Shown here piece by piece: positions 49,504 to 58,000 of a stretch of DNA of 64,000 nucleotides. Both the position numbers and the translations under genes were made by a program. Below the pieces are notes generated by a model, which saw only the letters and a list, made by a program, of their open reading frames with translations, made no database searches and was not told where the DNA came from. The DNA is from Paulinella micropora (taxonomy: Eukaryota; Cercozoa; Imbricatea; Euglyphida). How positions within the stretch are numbered: position 1 is the first letter of the stretch; each line of letters opens with the position of its first letter. The stretch covers positions 98,597 to 162,596 of the forward strand of contig BJOX01000378.1 in assembly GCA_009731375.1 (NCBI GenBank). The letters run 5' to 3'.

Positions 49504-50473
49504 CTTCTCCTCCTCCTTCTCCTCCTCCTTCTCCTCCTCCTTCTCCTCCTTCTCCTCCTCCTTCTCCTCCTTCTCCTCCTGCTCCTTAACTTCTTCTCCT
49601 CCTCCTTCTGCTCCTCCTCCTTAACTTCTTCTCCTCCTCCTTCTCCTTCCTCTTTCTTCTCCTCCTTCTCCTTAACTTTTTCTCCTCCTCCTTCTGCTCC
49701 TCCTCCTGAACTTCTTCTCCTCCTTCTTCTCCTTCCTCCTTCTTCTCCTCCTTCTCCTTAACTTCTTCTCCTCCTCCTTCTCCTCCTCCTGCTCCTTAAC
49801 TTCTTCGCCTCCTTCTCCTCCTCCTTCTCCTCCTCCTCCTGCTCCTTAACCTCTTTGCCTCCTTCTCCTCCTCCTTCTCCTCCTCCTGCTCCTTAACTTC
49901 TTCTCCTCCTCCTTCTCCTCCTTCTCCTTAACTTCTTCTCCTCCTTCTCCTTAACTTCTTCTCCTCCTTCTCCTCCTCCTGCTCCTTAACTTCTTCTCCT
50001 CCTCCTTCACCTTCTTTTCTTCAAACCTGTTTGCTGACATGATGTTAGCATGTGGCATGATGATGTAGGCACGTTGAGTGACCTAACCATAGCACACCAA
50101 ACAATCACATCCTTCTTCTTTCTCCTTTTGCTCTGTAGATCTACTAGTCAAAGATAGACAAGTAGAGAGGAGATATGAGGGATATTGTAGAGCAAATGTC
50201 TCTGTCCTCTTGATGAAATTTTTGTTTGATTCTCGTTCAAGTTTTTGTCTTGACTTCTTCATCAGATTTTTCGACATCCCTCCTCAGTTTGCTTATTCCT
50301 CTCTCTTTTCTATGCTATATCTGTTATGAGGTACTAGTGCCTACACAACGATAGCAATAGGAAGTCTGGAAAAGCTCTCCTTCAGAAGTCACACTATGAA
50401 CGGAGAAGGTTTTAGACTGGTTTTCAGAACACGATCAAAGATATGCAAAAATGCTTTGATGTGTCTGTGAAAC
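49504..50473. repeat. 970-bp contig end, right copy
   Basis: It starts exactly after the gap and repeats 47804-48773. It comprises the right satellite array (49504-50020) and the start of the element 4 leader. Confidence 0.85.
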
Positions 50474-50853
50474 CATGTACAGAATAGTATAAACTTGAAG
50501 GGTAGAGTGCAGTGCACCTGTTCCTTATGTTTGTTTGTGATCTAGTACAATTGTTTTCTTGTGTGTCTGCCTGCTTTGTCTTGGACTCTACACGAGAACA
50601 GCAAGAACAAAAGACTGGATGTGATCTGGTGTCTCAAGAGAACACACAGATGTGGATTGGGCTAGAGGGTACGAGACACCTACTTGAGGCCAATCAAATT
50701 ATTTGTTTTGTAAAAGAGCTATGAGGGTTCTGTGTTGGAGTATTTGTTTTTTTGTCTGACGTCCCCGTGTGAGACAGGTCAGTGAAAATCTGTTCTGGAT
50801 GCCCGGCGTGTGGCAATGCAGAAAGAAATCACTCTATTGATGTGGACTCCAAA

Positions 50854-51074
50854 TGTAATGCCCCCAACGATAGCTCAGTAAAAAGTCTGCAATACAACCA
50901 AACACAGTCCTCAAGAATGAGAATGATGTCTCGTTGTATTAGCTCAGTGAAGCCGAAAAGGAAAACGGCAACAGACCAGGAATAAAATGGCATCAGGTCC
51001 AGTATGATCCGGCTGGTGCACCTGTCACCAAGAAAAGGGTTCTTTGGCCGGCTATCTGTGGGGTGATGCCTACA
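50854..51074 (-). repeat. Element 4 5' LTR
   Basis: On the minus strand it starts TGTAGGCATCACCCC and ends CATTACA, followed by TTTGGAGTCCACATC, the same primer-site-like word as in element 3. It is 221 bp and diverged from the element 3 LTR. Confidence 0.85.
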
Positions 51075-51301
51075 ACTTATAAACCTTCACAATCAGTGTT
51101 ACATATCAATAAAGCCTGAGCTTACTGGGGCTCAGCTGTCTATTATTACTGGCGACATTCAAATTATGCTTTAAAAAAATAAATAAATAAATATAAGTAA
51201 ATACAAAAATAAAAAAATAAAAAAAAATAAAAAAGTTAGAAATGAAAAAAAAGTTGAAAATTAAAAAAATTCTCTGCCGGCCGGCGACACAACCGCCGGT
51301 A
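51075..51301. other. AT-rich spacer between head-to-head elements
   Basis: 227 bp separate the two LTR starts. The middle is A-rich (AAATAAATAAATA). There are no genes. A short GC-rich patch, GCCGGCCGGCGAC, lies next to element 3. Confidence 0.7.
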
Positions 51302-51534
51302 TGTAGGAATCACCCCCCGGATAGCAGGTAAAAAATACTTTTTCCTGGTGACAGGTGCACCAGCTTTTCAGTATTATTTGTCCGGATTGGACCTGATGCC
51401 ATTTTATTCCTGGTCTGTTGCCGTTTTCCTTTTTGGCTTCACTGAGCTAATACAACGAGACATCATTCTCATTCTTGAGGACTGTGTTTGGTTGTATTAC
51501 CGACTTTTTACGAGCTATCGTTGGGGGCATTACA
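51302..51534 (+). repeat. Element 3 5' LTR
   Basis: A short LTR of 233 bp. The boundary is set by loss of similarity with the 3' copy immediately after TTACA and by the primer-site-like word that follows. No clear TATA box is present. Confidence 0.88.
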
Positions 51535-51536
51535 TT

Positions 51537-51549
51537 TGGAGTCCACATC
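51537..51549 (+). promoter_or_regulatory. Element 3 primer binding site candidate
   Basis: TGGAGTCCACATC begins two bases after the LTR. The same word follows the element 4 LTR and the degenerate LTR at 62252-62484. The matching tRNA was not identified. Confidence 0.6.
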
Positions 51550-52320
51550 ACTAGGGTGATTTCTTTCTGCTTTGCCACACAGGCAACAGAGTGAATTTTC
51601 ACTGACCTGTCTCACACGGGGACGTCAGACGAAAACAAATACTCCAACACAGCTCCCTCATAACTCTTTCACAAAACAAATAATTTGATTGGTCTCAAGC
51701 AGGTGTCTCGTACCCTCTAGCCCAATCAGTATCTGTGTGCTCACAAGGAGACATCAGATACAAACTCTCTGTCGTTCTTGCTGTTCTCACACAGAGACCA
51801 AGAAGAAGGAGGTGGACAGAAGAGTGAAGGAACACACACAAAACACAAACAAGCATAGGGACAGGAGCACAACACTCTACCCTTCTAGTTTGTGCATTTA
51901 TCTGCATTATCTCACACATACGTCAGAGTATTTTTGCAAATCTCTGATCGTTTTCTAAAGGTAGGTCTGAGAACCTATCCGACCGACTGTCGACTTCTCA
52001 AGGAGAGCTTTTCTAGCTTCTCTATTACTATCTGTGTGTAGGTCCAAGTGCCTCATACTAGATACAATATAGAAAAGAAGGAGGAGAAAGTAATCTGAGT
52101 AAGGAGAACAAGAAATCGGAGAAAGTCTCAAAGACTATTTTTCTCAAACAAAAACAAACATACAAACAGTGTTTCATAGAGGACAGGGAATCTTATCCTA
52201 CCCTCTCTATTAGTTTCTCTCTTCACTAGTCAATCGACTGAAGGAGGAACAGAACACAAACGAACAAAAACCAAACATAGGAGCTGACACTGTCCTCCTG
52301 TTGATCACTACTACGACATC
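51550..52320 (+). other. Element 3 5' leader
   Basis: It has no long frame and is similar in inverted orientation to 50853-50100 (element 4 leader). It contains A/G-rich words and ends immediately before the ORF1 ATG (CATCATGTCG). Confidence 0.75.
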
Positions 52321-55017
52321 ATGTCGACAGAGACCGCCGAAGTGAGTGAATTCTCGGAGGCAGATCAAAGAAGAGAAGAAGAAGAAGCAGGAGGAGGAGG
52401 AGGAGGAAGAGGATTGAATGAAGGAGGAGGAGGAGGATTGAATGAAGGAGGAGGAGATGAAGGAGTAGGAGGAGGAGTAGAAGAGGGCTGGGATGATGAA
52501 GGAAGATATGGAGGAGACGAAGATGAAGGAGGATTTGAACAAGAAGAGACGGGAGGAGGAGGAGCATATGGTAATCCCTTACCACCTGCCTACACGGGAG
52601 GAGGAGGACGAAAAATGATCGACTTGATTCATAGTGATGGAGAGGAGATCACAGTGGAGGAACAACAGTGGGTGCAAGACCACTATGACCTCACTAAAGA
52701 AGAGTTTGATAACAAGATGGGGGTAGAGAAGGATACCTATGTGTGGATCCCTCAGGATCAAAGAAGAGAGAAAAGTCGTGCTAAAAAGGATGTCTATATC
52801 CTATTATCAAACACAGCACAGCTCCTCGGCAAACTGGTCTCTGATCCAGAAGAGAGAAAGAAGATACAGCATATCAAGTTTGGGGACACACACACCCACC
52901 TTGAATTACTCGATGCTATCTTTGGGGTGTACACTCAAACCCTGATTTGGGAACGTACATACGGCCCACGATGTGAGGGTTACCTCCAGTACACAAACCC
53001 AAGAGCAACGGCCAGATTCCTCGCGACTGGTCAGGAGGCAGTCGATGTAACAAAAATGAAGACCAATCTGGGTTCGAAAAACTCGAGTGGCATATTTCAT
53101 TTTTTTACAATGGAAATAAAGGCCTTGGAGGAGGGGAAGGCAGAGATGGAAAAAAGCATTAAGGCAGCAGGAGAAACTCATCCTGTGATTGATGAGTTAG
53201 AGAAGACCGACAGAGTTCTGACCAAGATCAGACTGTTGATGGGTGCGTTACTGCACAAGGAGGCATGGAAGAGATGGATTCCTACCAAGGATCACTCTGT
53301 CCTTAAATCACTTAGTAACGCACCACCGGTCGCCAACAAAGCAGGTGTTGACCAATATGTGGAGAAATATAATTTTCTCAGATCTGCTTCTGAATTGGTG
53401 GCCTTTATCACTCATGCTCAAAAGCTGGTGATATCTGAGAAGAAGAAGGCGAAAGAGAATGAGGAGTTCGAGAAGACGATGAGACTGGAAAGAATGAAAG
53501 CAAAAGTGAGTGGTGCAAAGACACACCCTCCGACATATTTGACCCCACCAGCTCCTGCCCCACCAGCCCCTGCACCCTCGGGCTCAACTACGGTGGTGGT
53601 CACAAACACGGAGAAGAAGGACAGACAGAACATCATAAATGCCTTCAAGGGGAAGAAAGGAGGAGTGGCAAGTCTCATGCTATATGCCAAGACGAGCTCA
53701 GACAAAGACTCTGATGCTTCGCTTTTGAGCAAGCTCAAAGAGATCAATGCCTGCATGAAGGCTTTTCCTTGCGACGAAACGCAGGAATACGAGGCCCTTG
53801 TTACTGTTTTTGACCAATCTCTAGTCTCGGAGGGATTTGATCTGACACAGTACAAGTTTTTGAGAAAGAAGGAGGAGATTAAGAGAAACAATGCAACAGG
53901 CCTAGACGCTCAGTGTGAACTGGCGGTGGCCACACTCATTTCATATTTTCAATCTCATGGATACCAGCATCTCTGCACTGGTACTCTCATAGGATTTGAA
54001 ATCTTTGAGACAGTGGCGATGAGTTTGAGGAGTGCTGTTGGCTTGGCGGCGACCCTTACGGAGGTAGTTTCCTCCTATGGGCTATTCTATGGCCGCAAGT
54101 CGATCATCCTCTATTTCTTTTCGGCGTTACACACAGTTAACCCGAGTAAGCTTACTCAGCTCATACAACAATGCTCGACGTTTAGCTCAGTGAAGTCCAA
54201 GAACTTCCTCGAGACACACGTGTTCGAAAATACGGTTCAAAGCGTTGCTCCGTCAGCACTGTTTCAAGAAGTGATGAGTGCATGCTCAAACATGGACTCG
54301 CTCACGGAGGCACATACGGCACAGGCAGGCGGTGTACCTGTTGGCGCACAAGCCACGTACACAAACAGAGTTGCCGGTTGGAAGAGACAGAGAGAGCCAG
54401 ACCTGAAGACCGCATGTTGGAGGTGGTTCGCGGGCTTGCAGTGTAAGGCACAGATGGAGAACAGAGACTGCTCTTTCAATCATGATAGGCAGAACCCAAC
54501 AGCAAGGGCAAATTTTCTGAGCAGGACGGAAGGCAAGGAACCGGGCCTTTTCAATATGCTTCAGATTGCCGCTGTGAACGAAGGTTGGTATGCCAATATG
54601 TGTGATGATGAGGAGTTACGAGAGGCAATCATTACCTACATGAAGAGGATGAAGGAGAAGAAGGAGGAAAGGGAGAGACAAAAGAACTTAAAGGCCTCTC
54701 AAAGAGGACGAGAAGGAGGAGCAGGAGCAGGAGGACGAGGAGGAGGAGGAGGAGGAGGAGGAGGAGGAGGAACATGGAGAGGAGCCTCGAGGTGGCAGGG
54801 AACCCCTCAGAGAGGAAGAGGAGGAGGTCGGGGATATACCCCTTATGGAGGGAGAGCTGTTCGAGCTCCAGCCCCCCCACCCAGAGGAGGAGGAGGCTCG
54901 TGGGCAAGCTCCAACCCAAATTTCGGTCGAGCTCAGGCCTACAACACTGCCTCGGAGACCGATACGTCATCCTACCCGGACACTACTCAAGGTAATCGTT
55001 TCGAGGTGGTGGAATGA
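52321..55017 (+). CDS. Element 3 ORF1: Gag with CCCH finger and RGG-like tail
   Basis: The ORF is 898 residues and intact. Residues 20-80 are Gly/Glu-rich (G-G-G-G-R-G-L-N-E). Residues 100-400 are helical, with E-E-F-D-N-K-M and F-H-F-F-T-M-E-I. A Pro/Ala linker lies near 405-425. A second helical region (about 430-670) looks capsid-like. A finger C699-x8-C708-x8-C717-x3-H721 (C-W-R-W-F-A-G-L-Q-C ... C-S-F-N-H) takes the place of the usual CCHC knuckle. After a charged helix (K-K-E-E-R-E-R-Q-K), residues 785-870 are Arg/Gly-rich (R-G-G-G-G-G-G, R-G-R-G-G-G-R-G), typical of RNA-binding tails. It should form particles and package element RNA. It ends in TGA followed by C, in frame with Pol. Confidence 0.85.
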   Translation: MSTETAEVSEFSEADQRREEEEAGGGGGGRGLNEGGGGGLNEGGGDEGVGGGVEEGWDDEGRYGGDEDEGGFEQEETGGGGAYGNPLPPAYTGGGGRKMIDLIHSDGEEITVEEQQWVQDHYDLTKEEFDNKMGVEKDTYVWIPQDQRREKSRAKKDVYILLSNTAQLLGKLVSDPEERKKIQHIKFGDTHTHLELLDAIFGVYTQTLIWERTYGPRCEGYLQYTNPRATARFLATGQEAVDVTKMKTNLGSKNSSGIFHFFTMEIKALEEGKAEMEKSIKAAGETHPVIDELEKTDRVLTKIRLLMGALLHKEAWKRWIPTKDHSVLKSLSNAPPVANKAGVDQYVEKYNFLRSASELVAFITHAQKLVISEKKKAKENEEFEKTMRLERMKAKVSGAKTHPPTYLTPPAPAPPAPAPSGSTTVVVTNTEKKDRQNIINAFKGKKGGVASLMLYAKTSSDKDSDASLLSKLKEINACMKAFPCDETQEYEALVTVFDQSLVSEGFDLTQYKFLRKKEEIKRNNATGLDAQCELAVATLISYFQSHGYQHLCTGTLIGFEIFETVAMSLRSAVGLAATLTEVVSSYGLFYGRKSIILYFFSALHTVNPSKLTQLIQQCSTFSSVKSKNFLETHVFENTVQSVAPSALFQEVMSACSNMDSLTEAHTAQAGGVPVGAQATYTNRVAGWKRQREPDLKTACWRWFAGLQCKAQMENRDCSFNHDRQNPTARANFLSRTEGKEPGLFNMLQIAAVNEGWYANMCDDEELREAIITYMKRMKEKKEERERQKNLKASQRGREGGAGAGGRGGGGGGGGGGGTWRGASRWQGTPQRGRGGGRGYTPYGGRAVRAPAPPPRGGGGSWASSNPNFGRAQAYNTASETDTSSYPDTTQGNRFEVVE

Positions 55018-55050
55018 CTGGAGGGGGAAGAAGAGAGGAAGGAGAAGACT
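55015..55050 (+). promoter_or_regulatory. Candidate UGA readthrough site between Gag and Pol
   Basis: Gag ends TGA CTG GAG, and the same frame stays open through purine-rich codons into Pol. Pol has no ATG until codon 50 (55198). UGA followed by C is the leakiest stop context in eukaryotes. A single in-frame stop with no start in Pol points to termination suppression, as in gammaretroviruses. Confidence 0.65.
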
Positions 55051-58000
55051 GTGAAGTTTAACCCTAAAGTCACAGTGCTTTCTAATGCTGTTGTGCAGAC
55101 TGGGCCAACGCTTCCTCTATGTGAAAACAAAGATGTGGGTACACAGAGACTGCAGCCCCAAGGTAGTCTCATACCCGTTCATACAGCACGGTTACCAATG
55201 ATAACTGATGCAAATAGGAAGGCGAGACTTGCGATGGAGGCGAGGAGGCCAATGGCAGACGTATCGCCTCGGCCAAGCAAACAACCACGAACAGACTCAA
55301 TGTCTACGGTCGCGGCGGGTGGCGAGCAAAAAGACAATGTGTGTACTCAAGTACCACAAGACAATGTCGCTCAAATAGTAAACGCACCAGTACCGCAGAA
55401 TAATAAAAATGTTAATGAGGTGAAGCAGGAGGAGAAGAAGGAGGAGTTGAAAAACTTAGAGACAAGACTCCAAAATTTGGAACGTAAAGTTCTTGTTCTC
55501 GCAGCCAATATACACAGGCCCGATGCTCTGTGTTATACGGAACTTTATTGTGAAACATTGAAGACAATATTAAAAGTTGGTAATGATACGATGGCGAATA
55601 TTAATATTGTCGGCCGGAAGTTTTTTAATCGATACCGGGACTGGGTGGACGGAAATATGAAAAAGTCAACGGGCACTCTCAAAGGAGTGAGCAGCCGGAC
55701 GGATATCACGGGAATCATCACACTGACCTTTAAATTGAAATCCGCACGAGTATACCGTATGGACCTCTATGTCGTCCCCGGTTACCACGGGTCAATATTA
55801 CTATCGTATGACCAATTGGCTACGATGGGGGCTGTGATTGATTGCGCCGCACGGCGAGTGATATATGGAGTAAAAAGAGGAGAAGAGAACGATATTGATC
55901 CCTTCAACGCTACTGACTCTTATGAGGCTTATGAGCTGAGTCTAGCGACGGATCACAAAAAGATGGCCATCGCACATGAGGCACTTGAGGTGTACGTTCA
56001 CCCCCATGTCGTAAGACCGGATGAACTGTCCTGGACCGACAATTGGGAATCCCAAGTGTGCACTGTCACAGTTCCGACATGCCATTGGGACAAAAAGTCT
56101 ATTGATGACTTAATCGAGAAGCGAAAGGAGGAGATTATATGTGTCGCACAAAGAAGCCCGTCGTTGGCGAGATTCGCGGAAGGAGTAGGAACAGATGTCC
56201 ATATTACTAACGGATACTGTTTCCATGCGAAAGTAGGAGAAGAAAAAAGGGAGGCGTTTGTACCAAGGAGAACGGGGCGAATCCCGGATACTCCACCAGA
56301 AACTATTAAAAGTTTTATTACTGATTTCTGGGGTGACGAGCCCACGTGGCCGCGTTCACTGTCTGAAGTGAAGAAATGCTTACGGACTTTATTCGAAAAT
56401 AATAAGCCGTATACTATTATCCTGCCATATAATGAGAAGGCGATATGGGCGCAGGAAATAAGGGACCGGCTTATTGATCATCCTATACCGGTACCCTCTC
56501 GCAAGCAACAGCTAGTGGTGGCTTGTCGTATGGGAACTCGTGAGCAGAGCAGTGCATACAAGCGGAAGCTCAGAGACCTCGACAAGTTGAAATTGATACC
56601 GCAAGCATTCACATGCTTTGATGGTTTTTACACCCGTAAAGCTCCTTTGCAATACGCGAGACTCATTGACATGCTGGTGGAGCTCGGTAAAGATGATGAG
56701 CCGGACACGGTCACGTATGAAAAGACGGGCCTAGATGATGTCTCGGAAGAGGACTTAGGCTTGGAGGAGGACAGAGAACCCCTCAAGCAGCATAAGCAGA
56801 TGTCTGATGAAGATTTTCAAGAGGCGGCGCGGAAAATATTGGAAGAAGGAGTAGGCACGGAGAAGGAGAAGGAGCTTTTAAAAGCCAAATTAGAGGCGAA
56901 CAAGGAAATTTTTGACCCTCCACATGCAGGTGGTGTCAAGCCTGAAGATTTCACTGCGGTTATTTACAAAATACCGGGTGCGGAGCCGTCACCGGCACCA
57001 CGAAGGGCGAATTTGAGTATACATGAGGCGAAGATAGCGGAGGAGCTAGCAAGACAGCTGCTCAATGAGGACTTTATTGAGAGATCAACATCCTCAATAG
57101 TCTCACAACCGAGAATAGTGCCGAAGCCAGGAGGAGAATGGCGCCTGACAGTTAACTATGCTCGTGTTAACAAGGTGCTGGAGGAAGAGAGAAATCCTCT
57201 CCCGACATTAGAAGAAGGAAGGAGAGTACTGCGGAATGCAAAATTCTATTCGGTCATTGACCTTAAGAATGGCTTCTGGCAGATACCACTGGAGGAAAAG
57301 TCCAGATGGCTGACGGCGTTTGTGGTGGGTATGGAAATATACCAATGGAAAGTGCTTCCGATGGGCCTCAAGCAAGCCCCAGGACTTTTCCAGAAGGCGA
57401 TGCAGAAGATGTTGAGCAGTCAGTACGATGATTTGTCTGACGGTGGCTTTATGAGAAGGCGGGGACAGAAGGCGGGAGAATATGCATTTTGCTATATCGA
57501 TGACATTATCGTATACTCTAACACAATGGAGGAGCATATCGATCATTTGTCCGATATATTCAGGCGCATCGGAGCTTTTGGCCTGAAGTGCAATCTAAAG
57601 AAGTGTCAACTTGCCAAGACGAGTGTGACATACTTAGGGTACGAGATCTCCCATAATCGAGTCTCGATATCCAAAGAGAAGAGGGAGGAGATTATGAATC
57701 GACCGATACCGAAGAACCGCACTGAATTGCACTCATTCCTTGCGATGGCGCAATACTATAGCCAGTTTATACCCGATTGGGGTGCAACACGGGCTAAAGT
57801 GGAGAAAATGATAGATTTTGGAGACTTTGAGAAGTGGGACGAAGAGGCTTTGCAAGCGTTTCATGCGCTCAAAGATCTCATTTACAAAGACCCGAAAGAC
57901 GGAGGACTGGTGTTAACGATGCCCGACTTTACGAAACAATTCGTAGTCGATACAGACGCATCTAAGTTTGCGATTGGGGCTGTATTACAACAAGAGGATG

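Larger units (their letters stand above)
45460..51074 (-). mobile_element. Element 4: truncated gypsy-like element, head to head with element 3
   Basis: On the minus strand from 51074: an LTR (51074-50854), a leader similar to that of element 3 (to about 50100), an ORF1 start near 50040, a GGA/GAA satellite grown from the ORF1 low-complexity region, a gag remnant (about 47340-46640), and a Pol piece (46615-45460) matching element 3 from just before the protease to the linker domain. RT, integrase and the 3' LTR are missing. A 730-N gap and an apparent duplicated contig end lie within it. It is clearly older than element 3. Confidence 0.75.

Noticed and set aside
48743-49624. 293-codon frame across the assembly gap
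   Set aside because: Most of it is N. The ends are leader and satellite sequence.
55015-55017. Reassignment of UGA to a sense codon in this genome
   Set aside because: The RanBP2-finger gene model and element 3 Pol both end sensibly at TGA, and no run of in-frame TGA codons is seen in intact frames.
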